Source: Bog-756 sp963741055
GTDB lineage: Bacteria > Actinomycetota > Acidimicrobiia > Acidimicrobiales > RAAP-2
Assembly (NCBI GenBank): GCA_963741055.1
Contig: CAVUGU010000015.1
Span: forward strand, 124,001-188,000
DNA length: 64,000 bases
Direction: 5' to 3'
The translations under genes and the position numbers were made by a program. Below, one piece after another: positions 28,321-36,725 of this stretch. Every line of letters starts with the position of its first letter. The stretch's first letter is position 1. The notes beneath the pieces were generated by a model. The model was not told where the DNA came from, made no database searches, and was given only the letters and a program-made list of their open reading frames with translations.

Positions 28321-28773
28321 ATGAGCTCCCAAACAGAGTACGAGCCAAGTCCGTGGGAGTGGGTCCGCGACCAGGTTGAGGCCTACGAACGGTCCGGCGG
28401 GCGCGAAGGTACGACGCTGCAGGACACCGGGATGCCCGTCGTGATCCTCACCCATCGCGGCAACCGGACGGGGAAGGTCCGAAAGACGCCGGTCATGCGC
28501 GTGGAGAACGACGGTGTGTACGCCCTGGTGGCTTCCCTCGGAGGAGCCCCCAAGAACCCCGTCTGGTACTACAACCTGAAGGCTCACCCCGGCGAGGTAC
28601 GAATCCAGGACGGCCCCGAGGTATTCGATGTTGACGTCCGCGAGCTCGACGGGCCCGAGCGTGACGAGTGGTGGCAGCGGGCGGTCGCGGCCTATCCCCC
28701 TTATGCCGAGTACCAGACGAAGACTGAGCGTCGTATCCCGGTCTTCGTGGCGACTCCGCGCGCACGGAACTGA
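28321..28773 (+). CDS. Ddn-type F420-dependent nitroreductase family protein
   Basis: The 150-residue protein reads VRDQVEAYERSGGREG, PVVILTHRGNRTGKVRKTPVM, YALVASLGGAPKNPVWYYNLKAHP and ERDEWWQRAVAAYPPYAEYQ, a full match to the deazaflavin-dependent nitroreductase (Ddn) family. Members use reduced F420 to reduce quinones or nitro compounds; the physiological substrate is unknown. Together with the luciferase-like gene at 4.4 kb it implies F420 in the host. The ATG at 28,321 directly follows a non-coding gap of about 85 bp after the SGNH gene. Confidence 0.9.
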   Translation: MSSQTEYEPSPWEWVRDQVEAYERSGGREGTTLQDTGMPVVILTHRGNRTGKVRKTPVMRVENDGVYALVASLGGAPKNPVWYYNLKAHPGEVRIQDGPEVFDVDVRELDGPERDEWWQRAVAAYPPYAEYQTKTERRIPVFVATPRARN

Positions 28774-28976
28774 TCCGGAACCCACGCCTGAGCAGAATCT
28801 CACCGACCGGACAGGACCGACCGGTGCGCCCCGGGGCCGAGAGCGGGGGCGGCGGATCCCCCACTCAATCGGCCCTGGGACAAGTGGGACGGTAGCGACG
28901 CGTGGGCGTGCCTCCGTTTGGACACTGGGCGACGCCAGACAGGGCGACGATCGCCTACCGCCTCGGTCTGCCTCGA

Positions 28977-29267
28977 CTACCGATCCTCGACGACGTCGAG
29001 ATTGACGAACGTCGGTGAGCCGTCCGTCAGTCCCGCCATCTTCTCGGAGAACGACCCGGTCTCGGGTAGCGAGGAGTTCTCCATCGCATCTTCATACGTG
29101 TCGAAGAAGACGATGTTGAAGAAGCGGCCTCGGTTGTCACGGTCCTCGCAGAGGATTCTTCGCCGAACCTTCCGCTTTCCCCCGGCTGCCTTCTCCCATT
29201 CGTTCGCGAGTGCTCGGATCTCGTCCGCTTTGGAAGTTCGGAACTCGATCATCTGGACAAATCCCAT
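28977..29267 (-). CDS. ABM-like dimeric alpha/beta barrel protein
   Basis: The 96-residue protein reads MGFVQMIEFRTSKADEIRALANEWEK, RRRILCEDRDNRGRFFNIVFFDTYEDAMENS, and GSFSEKMAGLTDGSPTFVNLDVVED. The strand-helix-strand order with a conserved F-x-x-VFFDTYE strand is typical of small barrel proteins annotated as monooxygenase-like. It is upstream-adjacent to a cupin on the same strand (60-bp gap). No catalytic call is possible. Confidence 0.75.
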   Translation of the reverse strand: MGFVQMIEFRTSKADEIRALANEWEKAAGGKRKVRRRILCEDRDNRGRFFNIVFFDTYEDAMENSSLPETGSFSEKMAGLTDGSPTFVNLDVVEDR

Positions 29268-29327
29268 CAGTATTCACTCCTTCCTTCGTTCGAAGTGCAT
29301 CTTTCGACATAAGGCCGGCTCCGGAGA

Positions 29328-29690
29328 TCAGCCCTTCGCGTAGTCGGCAAACCCCTGCCAGTCGATCACCACGCAAGGCTGGTCTCCGACGACCCACGCA
29401 TCGTGACCCGGCGGAATGACCGCGAAGTCGCCCGGTCCGAACTCCAACTCCTCACCGTCATCCATGCGAACGGCCATTCGACCGGACACGTAGTAGCCGA
29501 GGTGAGGAGCCTGGCAGCTCTCGGTTTTCGCGATCGGCTTCACGTGCGACGACCATCTCCATCCTGGCTCGAAGGTCGCCCTCCCCACGGCACCCGAGTC
29601 GAGATTGACCAGGTCCACCTTTCCTTTGCCGTCCGTGAACGGTCTTGACTCTTCCGGCGTGTCAAGGCTCTTTCGAATCATCTTGGGCAT
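29328..29690 (-). CDS. Cupin domain protein
   Basis: Taken from the ATG at 29,690 (MPKMIRKSLDTPEESRPF), preceded by GGAAAGGAAGG, the 120-residue protein has a single cupin: RATFEPGWRWSSHVKPIAKTESCQ, LGYYVSGRMAVRMDDGEELEFGPGDFAVIPPGHDAWVV. The first cupin motif keeps the His of SHVKP and Glu of TESC; the second ends with His of GHDAW. Such small cupins bind a metal ion and act as enzymes or sensors. It is in a likely operon with the barrel protein downstream. Confidence 0.85.
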   Translation of the reverse strand: MPKMIRKSLDTPEESRPFTDGKGKVDLVNLDSGAVGRATFEPGWRWSSHVKPIAKTESCQAPHLGYYVSGRMAVRMDDGEELEFGPGDFAVIPPGHDAWVVGDQPCVVIDWQGFADYAKG

Positions 29691-29824
29691 TTCAGTCCCT
29701 TCCTTTCCTTCATGCCGCGCCTCGATGTTTCGCTTCGAGGACGCGACGCGTTCGTGTGGAACTACCGACACTGGGCGAGGTGGTCGCAGCCGGTATCGGC
29801 GCCCACAACCCACTCGTCGAACGA

Positions 29825-30169
29825 TCAGGTGCCGGTCAGGGACCTCGAATGGGGTGGGAGCGGGGACGCCAGAGGGTCTGAACGATCGCTTGCAAGGCAC
29901 GGTGCGCCAAACCGCTCGATGCGATCCGGGGTTTGCGAGTCGTCGGCTGGCGATTCCTCTCGTGCCGCTTGCGCTTCGGCGACATCGACCCCGGACGCCA
30001 GAACCACCGGAGGGGTGTTGATCGTGGAGGGGTCACCGTCTACGTCGATCACCGAAATGGCGGTGAGGCCGGCGATGAGAATGAGGATCCATGCAGCCCA
30101 CAGAATTGGGGCCGCGCCGAGGCGCCATCGCAGACCGCCCTCCGGATGCGTTCCCGCCGACCCGCTCAC
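29825..30169 (-). CDS. Possible single-TM protein
   Basis: From a GTG at 30,169 the frame encodes a short N-terminus, one membrane helix (APILWAAWILILIAGLTAIS) and then VIDVDGDPSTINTPPVVLASGVDVAEAQ, a plausible extracytoplasmic stretch, before a low-complexity tail. There is no family match that I recognise and no strong ribosome site. It may be a partial or frameshifted gene; the region 30,170-30,671 upstream shows nothing else. Confidence 0.35.
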   Translation of the reverse strand: MSGSAGTHPEGGLRWRLGAAPILWAAWILILIAGLTAISVIDVDGDPSTINTPPVVLASGVDVAEAQAAREESPADDSQTPDRIERFGAPCLASDRSDPLASPLPPHSRSLTGT

Positions 30170-30671
30170 CGCTTCATTGCTACCTCGGTCGGTGCCCCGC
30201 GTCAATCGATCAACGCGTCGGCGGCCCGGGAGGGGCCCACGGTGGCGAACCTTCGTCACCCCGTGTCGGAACACCTCGTCCGATCAGGCCCGCGACAGCT
30301 CCCCTCATCGTCCAACGGGTTCGGGTGGGCCCGCACCCGATTCATCCGGCATTCAGAGAAAATTCATACGTTTGTGAGAACACGGCTCGAGGGGGTCACT
30401 CGTATTCGTAGTCGGTCGCGGGACACCCCCTCATCCCGCGCCCGACTCCGGGTTCAACACACCTGGGCAGACCCCGGAGCAGCCTCCGGCGTCCCCGGGC
30501 CGGGAGCAAGGTGGCGGAAACCAACAGCTCGACCGGCCCGGGGGAGCCGAGGAGGCCCCTATCGGGTCAGTCCGGCTTCGAGCAGCAGAATGGATCAGGA
30601 TCTGTTTCCCCCTGACCGAGAGTCAGCAGGCCTACGCTCCAGTGAACGAGCCGGCGGAAAGGAGTCCCGAG
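30170..30671. other. Intergenic region, no gene seen
   Basis: About 500 bp with no frame that looks coded. It includes an AT-richer patch near 30,350-30,380 (TTCAGAGAAAATTCATACGTTTG region) that could hold a promoter for either neighbour. The ribosome site AAAGGAG at 30,658 belongs to the next gene. Confidence 0.4.
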
Positions 30672-31103
30672 ATGGAGTCGTCGTCTGCCAGGAGCACACC
30701 CGGGGAGGGGCTGGTCGGCAAGCACCGCAATCCCTTCCTCGTCTGGCTGGTCTGGCCCTTCATCACCCTCGGCATCTATCACCTCTACTGGTGGTACAAG
30801 ATCAACGACGAGGCACGGCGACTCGATCCCTCGATCACCGTGAGCCCGGTCATGTCACTCCTCGCCCTTTTTCCAGGCGGTTTGATCATCGTCCCGCCCT
30901 TTGTGACCGTCTATCGAACAGGAGCCCGTATTCGATCAATGCAACGAGCCGCCGGAATCGAACCGAATGTGTTGCCGATCGTCGGTCTGTTGCTCATGTT
31001 CGTGTTCAGCCTTTATGCGCTCTACTACCAGGTCAGTCTCAACGGAATCTGGTCTGCCTACGGCAATCAGCCAGAGAACACGGTGGTACCGACGCACGCC
31101 TGA
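30672..31103 (+). CDS. DUF4234 membrane protein
   Basis: The ATG at 30,672 is preceded by AAAGGAG at seven bases. The 143-residue protein reads GKHRNPFLVWLVWPFITLGIYHLYWWYKINDEARR, a typical DUF4234 start, followed by VMSLLALFPGGLIIVPPFVTVYRTGARIRSMQ and a third helix (VGLLLMFVFSLYALYYQ). Three membrane helices with the conserved ITLGIY-x-x-YWWY motif support the call. Function unknown. Confidence 0.85.
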   Translation: MESSSARSTPGEGLVGKHRNPFLVWLVWPFITLGIYHLYWWYKINDEARRLDPSITVSPVMSLLALFPGGLIIVPPFVTVYRTGARIRSMQRAAGIEPNVLPIVGLLLMFVFSLYALYYQVSLNGIWSAYGNQPENTVVPTHA

Positions 31104-31189
31104 CTGAGGGACGGACTGACGGATCGACGATCGAAGCCGTCGGCGCCCCAGTGGCCGACCAGCTGGCAGCTCCGGAATAGCAAGACCCC

Positions 31190-31645
31190 GTGGGTGCTCG
31201 TACTCGTCGACTAGTCCGGCGATCTGCTGGCCTTGTCCTGGTGCTTCCGATGCTGGCGGGTTGTTCGGCCGGTTCGAGTTCGACGCAGCCAAGAGCGGAC
31301 GCAGCGGGGATCGTGTGGCTCTGCCGTCCCGGACAGGCCAACGACCCCTGCACCGCATCGCTCGATACAACGGTCGTCGAACCCGATGGACACCGGCATG
31401 TCATCGATGATGAGGACGCCAAGGATCCACCCGTCGACTGCATCTACGTATATCCGAACATCAGTCATCAGTTGGGTAACAACACGGACCTCCAGGTCGA
31501 TCCGCAGGAAACGGCCATCGCCCAGCTCGAGGCGTCACCGTTCTCGCAGGTCTGTCGTGTCTTCGCGCCGATGTACCGCAGCAACACCGGTCAGGCGACT
31601 GGTACTGCCGCCCAAACGGCGGCTTCACGGGTCGCCTCGGTCTCC
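31190..31645 (+). pseudogene. DUF3089 lipoprotein, 3'-truncated
   Basis: From a GTG at 31,190 the frame has a lipoprotein signal (LVLVLPMLAGC, Cys at about residue 25), then GIVWLCRPGQANDPCTASLD, DCIYVYPNISHQLGNNTDLQ and RVFAPMYRSNTGQA. This is the N-terminal part of the DUF3089 alpha/beta-hydrolase-like family. Full members have about 350 residues; here homology stops near residue 150, at about 31,640. There the sequence turns into the 3' end of an opposing MTHFR-like gene. The catalytic Ser and His regions are gone, so it is not functional as it stands, unless the junction is an assembly error. Confidence 0.7.
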
Positions 31646-31646
31646 C

Positions 31647-32435
31647 TTAGCCGAGGCCCAGATCTCCTTCGAGCCGCGCGGCAACTGCACGGTAGCGAAT
31701 GCCGGGAATCAGGTGCACCCCATCGAAGGCCCCACTGTCCCGGATGGCAAGCGCCAACTCGCAGGCAAGGTCCACGCCTACGTTCGGGTCGCGATCAAGC
31801 GCAGCAACCCAGGAATCGGGAACGGAAACCTCAGGCATCTCGGTGGCCCACTTCCGCGCCCGAGAGGCACTCGGTGGGACCAGGACCCCAGCGAAAACCT
31901 TGCCCCGGACATCCATCCCGTCCCGCCAACGCAACAAGGCTTCACGGTCGAAGGAGGCCTGCACGAAGAAGAAGTCGGCCGGGCGTTTCCAATCTGGGAT
32001 GGTGGTGAGCCGAGTGGTGACCCCCACGCGGAGTTTCAGCGGACTTATGGACCCGCTTGCCTCGGAGAACTGTCGAACCTCATGCAGCATCGACCGTACG
32101 GTTAGCTCCCCAGTACGGGCACCCGCGGTCGGGCGGTCGCCGAAGACGAGAAGAAATTCGTCGACGCCGTAGGCAGCCGCGGTCATCAGGTCTCGACGCA
32201 GTCCGAGCAGGTTCCGATCCCTGGCATTCAGACACGCGATTGCTCGCCCACCCATTTGGTTTACTTCGTGCGCAACGGCGACACTCGAAATGGTCGCCCG
32301 GCCGAGATGATTGTCCGGGATGAGGTAGGCCGCCGCGATGCGGCTCAGCACACCGATCTGATGTCGCACCTGCATGAGATCCGGCCGAGTCGACGGCTGG
32401 ATCTCGCAAATCACTTCGAAGGGAAGTGAATTCAT
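31647..32435 (-). CDS. Methylenetetrahydrofolate reductase-like protein
   Basis: The 262-residue protein begins MNSLPFEVICEIQPSTRPDL and carries IAAAYLIPDNHLGRATISSVAVAHEV, GGRAIACLNARDRNLLGLRRDL, VDEFLLVFGDRPTAG, KLRVGVTTRL, ADFFFVQASFDREALLRW and GVHLIPGIRYRAVAARLEGD. The order matches the FAD-dependent TIM barrel of the MetF family, where TNLLEIPDN-, RD-N and FFFTQ-type motifs bind FAD and folate. It is shorter than MetF (about 290) and diverged, so another folate or C1 role is possible. Its stop abuts the truncated DUF3089 gene. Confidence 0.75.
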   Translation of the reverse strand: MNSLPFEVICEIQPSTRPDLMQVRHQIGVLSRIAAAYLIPDNHLGRATISSVAVAHEVNQMGGRAIACLNARDRNLLGLRRDLMTAAAYGVDEFLLVFGDRPTAGARTGELTVRSMLHEVRQFSEASGSISPLKLRVGVTTRLTTIPDWKRPADFFFVQASFDREALLRWRDGMDVRGKVFAGVLVPPSASRARKWATEMPEVSVPDSWVAALDRDPNVGVDLACELALAIRDSGAFDGVHLIPGIRYRAVAARLEGDLGLG

Positions 32436-32525
32436 CAGTCGAGACTATCCCGAAGGCCGATCCGGGCCGACTGTCGTCGACCGTCAGAGACGAGCGGCTG
32501 GCATCCGGACCGTCTCTGTAAGACC

Positions 32526-32810
32526 CTAGGAGAACCAGCCACGAATCACGACCGGCCACCGGCTCGCTGCCAGCGCGATCTGCTGCGAATCGTCCGATCC
32601 CGGATCGGGAGCCAACTCGGAGAGACTCTGCGAATCGCCGAGCGCGGTGAATTTGATGCCGCGCTCATCGACACATTTCACAAGGGCCACCTCTGGCATC
32701 CAGCCGAGGCGACGCTCGACGTGATAGGCAGAGAGGCCGGTCATCGAGCTGACCAGATGGCGCGGAAGTACTTCGTACTCGACGGCGCGAACACGCCACG
32801 ACTGATTCAT
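32526..32810 (-). CDS. Hypothetical protein of 94 aa
   Basis: The frame from 32,810 begins MNQSWRVRAVEYEVLPRHLV, has VERRLGWMPEVALVKCVDER in the middle and ends SRWPVVIRGWFS. Composition looks coding, and GGGCAGGAC precedes the ATG at suitable distance. No domain, membrane segment or signal is visible. It may be a small soluble protein; no context clue. Confidence 0.55.
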   Translation of the reverse strand: MNQSWRVRAVEYEVLPRHLVSSMTGLSAYHVERRLGWMPEVALVKCVDERGIKFTALGDSQSLSELAPDPGSDDSQQIALAASRWPVVIRGWFS

Positions 32811-33032
32811 GTCCTGCCCTCCACTCGATCGCCGGAGATCGTAGGGATCTCGCGCTCGAGGACACAAATCGACCTTCGACAGAGCCGTCGTTAACTGATC
32901 GGTCTCGGCAGCGTCCGAAACATCGGTACGACGCCTCGGCCTCAGTGATAAGGGGGAAGCGCCTTCGATCCCGAATACCGCAACAGAGCCACCTACTCGG
33001 CGCTCGGGAGCACCTCAGCGTCGTGTGCGAAC

Positions 33033-33435
33033 CTACGCCCGGTAACCCGCTGGCCACTGCTGCAGGGCCCACATGTTTCCATCGGGATCGCTGAAGTAGG
33101 AATAGAGAACCCCACCCATGTCCTCCACTTCGCTCAGCTCTATGCCGCGCTCTGTCAGAACAGCTCGGGAAGCAGCCATGTCCTCGACGACCAAGTGAAG
33201 ACCCTTGATTATGCCAGGAGGCAGGTCCGTGATCGGGCCCATTCCTGTACCAAAGACGATCGCGCAGCTCGACCCCGGGCGTAAGCTGCACGACTCGCAT
33301 CACATCAGTGACCTGAGTGTCGTGGACGTTCCCGAATCCAACTTCCTCGTAGAACGCTTTTGCCCTGTCGACATCGGACACGGGGATGGGTACAAGTTCC
33401 AGCCGCATGTCTGGCACTTCGGGATTGCCTGCCAT
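33033..33435 (-). CDS. VOC superfamily (glyoxalase-like) protein, frameshifted
   Basis: The ATG at 33,435 follows AAGGAGGTCAGATCA. The first frame reads MRLELVPIPVSDVDRAKAFYEEVGF and VMRVVQLTPG, and breaks near 33,245. The second frame continues MGPITDLPPGIIKGLHLVVEDMAASRAVL and YFSDPDGNMWALQQWP to the stop at 33,033. The restored length is about 133 residues. The C-terminal SDPDGN-x-W-ALQQ motif is typical of glyoxalase/bleomycin-resistance-like proteins. The reaction is unknown. Confidence 0.8.
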
Positions 33436-33635
33436 TGATCTGACCTCCTTATCGTGATGCAAGTGCGCCGTCACCCACAGCTCGACTGTCCGGTCAAGCC
33501 ACGTTCTTGGTCTTGCCTCCACTGAGATTCTGACGTTCCGGTGTGGAAAAGTCATCGGAGCCCGTCAACGACGAGCCGAGCGGCAGGAGCGTCCCACGTA
33601 CCCGGCATTGTGGGACTGTGGATTCGGAACTGGGC

Positions 33636-34435
33636 ATGAGCTCCCAGGGGCCTGGCGCCGCCGTCACGACGAGCCATAGTTCCCAGGTGGCAAAAGCGGT
33701 CGATTGGGAAGCCCTGCTGGTCAAAGGCCACGAGCCTCTGAAAGTTTCGCAGCGAGTCTTCCGTCGGCTTCCCGGCGATCCCCGCTGCAAGCTCTGTTAC
33801 AACCTCTTTGGTGGCTTGAGCGGCAGGGTTGTCGGGGTCCTTGGGCACAAGCCGTCTCGTAAGAACCCGAACGTGTGTCAGTTCTGCTTCGATCGCATCC
33901 CGTCTGGAGGCATTGAGACCGACGTTGGGGTCGTGTTCGCCGACGTGCGCTCTTCAACGGCTCTGGGAGAACAATCGAATCCGGCTGAGTTCGCTAAGCG
34001 ACTGAACGAGTTCTATGCCGCTGCAACAACCGTGGTGATTCACAACGACGGCATCGTCGACAAACTCATCGGTGACGAAGTCATGGGTCTGTTCCTTCAG
34101 GGGATCGCTGGACGGGACTACCGTCGCAAGGCCGCGGTCGCCGCCCTCGAGCTCGCATCACAAATGACTGAACTGACCGTCGGTCTAGCTGCAAATGCCG
34201 GCGTTGCCTTCGTCGGCAACGTGGGATCGGGAAGCGTGGTCGACTTCACGGCACTTGGTGACGCGATCAACATCGGCGCTCGCCTCCAGGCCCACGCGTC
34301 TCCGGGCAAGGAGTACCCGCGGCGTCCCTCTACTCGCTGGTCGAGGAGCAACACCCCGGTGGCCATCCCGATCGGGTAGCGATACGGGGGCGGAACCAGC
34401 CCGTGGACGTGGTCGTCTTGGCCACGTCGGCCTGA
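33636..34435 (+). CDS. Class III adenylate/guanylate cyclase with N-terminal Cys-pair domain, frameshifted
   Basis: From 33,636 (MSSQGPGAAVTTSHSSQVAK) a region with two Cys pairs (CKLC at 51-54 and CQFC at 81-84) may bind a metal or Fe-S cluster. It precedes a class III cyclase domain: VGVVFADVRSSTALGE (metal-binding Asp103), DGIVDKLIGDEVMGLF (Asp147), AGVAFVGNVG and DFTALGDAINIGARLQ (the Asn and Arg transition-state residues). Near 34,310 the frame breaks and continues SLYSLVEEQHPGG to a stop at 34,435. It makes cyclic AMP or GMP; the Cys-rich N-terminus is probably the input module. Longer starts upstream to 33,543 are possible. Confidence 0.8.
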
Positions 34436-34961
34436 TTCCATGACGCCCCCTTCCGACTACAGGGGGGCAGCATTGAACGCTCCGATCGTCGGCATGGCAC
34501 CGAACCCATTGAGGACCCCTAACCCAGCGGTCGATCCCACAGAGCATTGTGACTGTTATGGGTCACCCAGAATCCTTCCGGCATCGGCACGTTGAGGATG
34601 GTCGTTGGGACCGATGATTTTGGGCCCCCTGACCCGAGCCGAGGAAGCGGAGGGCCGTGGCAGCTCGGCCGTCTCTCTCGGCACCTGCACGCCATTCGAC
34701 ACCGAGACGACGCCCGCTAGTTGCCGTCAGGAACCGCACGGTGCCGCCAGTGGGCTTCGACGGCACGCCGGGTGGCGAACCCGACGCTCGCGGCGCGTAC
34801 CGGCGAGGAGCGATTGTCCAACTGGATTGCTTGGATGAGCAGGAAAACTATGCGAGGAGCCAGCCGGTCGGTCGCCAACGGGCGGTTGATCGGGTGAGTG
34901 GGCGGGTGGTAGACCGACAGCCTTCCCACCTGGTGCAGGTCGGGACATGTGGAGGTCGGGT
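34436..34961. other. Intergenic region, no gene seen
   Basis: About 525 bp between the cyclase and the glycosyltransferase-like gene. Open frames on both strands are Arg-rich and look like chance. The ribosome site GGAGG at 34,951 belongs to the next gene. No tRNA or terminator was found. Confidence 0.45.
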
Positions 34962-36308
34962 ATGGCAGAGGGGGCCGTCGAGCTCGCCGAAGCAGATTCA
35001 CCCGCGAGCAGTTCGGCGGGATTCACTGTCAGGAAGAGCGAACGGAAACCATGGGTCTTGCCGGGCGTGCTCGTCGTGGCGGCCTTCTTCTTCCGGATCA
35101 TTCTCGGATACGTCTTCACCTATTACGGCGGGGACGCTCGCAGCTACACGCCGATCGGCGAGAACCTCGCTGCCTTCCACGGCTACTCCATGGCCAACCA
35201 CGCTCCCTATCTCCCCAGCGATGTCCGGCTGCCCGCATACCCGTTCGCCCTCGCCATCGGGTTCCTCTTCAGCGACTCCCACTGGACCGTCATCGTTGTG
35301 AACGCACTCCTCGGGGCAGTGAGCACCCTGCTCATCTGGTTGATCTCACAGGCATTGGGACTGTCTCGCACTCGGGCCTTGTGGGCGACGGGAATTGCTG
35401 CATTCTTCTTCTGCACCGCATCCGAGGCCGGGATCGCTCAGTCGGAGGCACTTTCCGTGCCCGCCGTCCTGGCTTTCACCTATTTCATCTTGATCAAACC
35501 TCGTAAGACGCTTCCAGCCCTCTTCATCGGAGGGAGTGCTCTGGCGTGGGTAGCGGCGTTGACTCGACCCGAGTTGATCTTTTTCGTTCTTATCTGCGCC
35601 GTGGTCGCCGCCAAACGGCTCGGATTGAGGCCAGTCGTCACCATCGCTCTCGTCGTTTGTTTCGGACTCGGTTCCGGACTGTGGGTCGTGCGGAACCAAG
35701 TCCAGGTGCATCGCACTGAATACGTCGACTCGCTTTCGACGGATGCGGTCATCGTGGCCAGTGTCAACGGGCAACTCGACTCACCCCTGTACAAGAAGGG
35801 AGGTCGCCTCATTCGGGAAGGCGCGATCTCTCAATCCGCTCGTGCCGAATATCAGAGGGAGACCTACGCTTATGCGAAGAACATCCTGGCCCATCATTTC
35901 GGATCGTTCCTCGGGCAGAAGGTCAAGTATCAGGCGGAGTCCGTTTTCCCCATCCCGCTCTACGGGCTCGTCTATAACAGCTCTACGAATGTGCTCGGTT
36001 GGATGGCGTGGTCGTTAGTCCTCCTCGTCGGGTATGCGCTAGCGACGGTCACCGTCGTCAGGTGGTGGACGAGGGGTCGCCGCCGCGACGTCGTGTCCAT
36101 CCTTCTCTTCCCAGCCTTTATATTCTGCTTCGAGTTCATCTTCGATCCTCAGTACCGATTCTGGTACCCCGCGCTCCTGCTCTTGTTGCCGTTGGCCGTC
36201 GAAGGAGCCAACCGAGCGACGCTCGATCGCCTCTTCCCCAAGCCAGTCCCGGCGCCGCCCGCGGACCAGCCTGCACAGCCCGATGAACTGGAGGCGAAGC
36301 CGCTCTAG
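34962..36308 (+). CDS. Polytopic GT-C glycosyltransferase-like membrane protein
   Basis: The ATG at 34,962 follows GGAGGTCGGG. The 448-residue protein has about ten membrane helices (VLPGVLVVAAFFFRIILGYVF first) and an early extracytoplasmic loop YYGGDARSYTPIGENLAAFHGYSM, where the Asp of GGDA matches the catalytic acidic residue of GT-C enzymes such as ArnT and dolichyl-phosphate-mannose transferases. Other signs are LPAYPFALAIGFLF and LTRPELIFFVL. It probably moves a sugar from a polyprenyl donor onto a lipid or surface polymer. The C-terminal tail is Pro/Glu-rich. The acceptor is unknown. Confidence 0.75.
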   Translation: MAEGAVELAEADSPASSSAGFTVRKSERKPWVLPGVLVVAAFFFRIILGYVFTYYGGDARSYTPIGENLAAFHGYSMANHAPYLPSDVRLPAYPFALAIGFLFSDSHWTVIVVNALLGAVSTLLIWLISQALGLSRTRALWATGIAAFFFCTASEAGIAQSEALSVPAVLAFTYFILIKPRKTLPALFIGGSALAWVAALTRPELIFFVLICAVVAAKRLGLRPVVTIALVVCFGLGSGLWVVRNQVQVHRTEYVDSLSTDAVIVASVNGQLDSPLYKKGGRLIREGAISQSARAEYQRETYAYAKNILAHHFGSFLGQKVKYQAESVFPIPLYGLVYNSSTNVLGWMAWSLVLLVGYALATVTVVRWWTRGRRRDVVSILLFPAFIFCFEFIFDPQYRFWYPALLLLLPLAVEGANRATLDRLFPKPVPAPPADQPAQPDELEAKPL

Positions 36309-36725
36309 GCAACGTCGGAGAACGATGGTCGTCTCTGGATCTAGCGGTGGTTGACCTCGAGGTCACCGATCTTTCGGGCTCAGAAGGTCCGCTTCTGACG
36401 TCCTCGGAGAGCAGACATTTGTGGAGTCGCCAGTCGCAGAGCGACGCACGACCGGAGCCGACACTGGCCCGCCGTGCAGGCCATCTGGGACGACGGTCCA
36501 CGCGACAGTTCCGTGGGCACAGCCTGGTCGCCCGCAAGGGTGAAGAGGGCCTCCTCGACGGTGTGGGGGAGCTCGCTTGCGGGAAGGGAGAGGGAGGACT
36601 CTCGGACCGTCGTATAGCTACCGACCGGGGCCGGCCCCCCTCTCCAGCCCAACCTCATGGACGGTGATCCTGGCACATCACCGTCCCGAATCGGTCGACC
36701 CGAAGATCCGGTCGCCAGGAGCCGC
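36309..36725. other. Intergenic region, no gene seen
   Basis: About 415 bp between two convergent membrane protein genes. No clear terminator or RNA gene was seen. A 98-codon minus-strand frame (36,380-36,676) exists but has no recognisable features or ribosome site. Confidence 0.4.
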
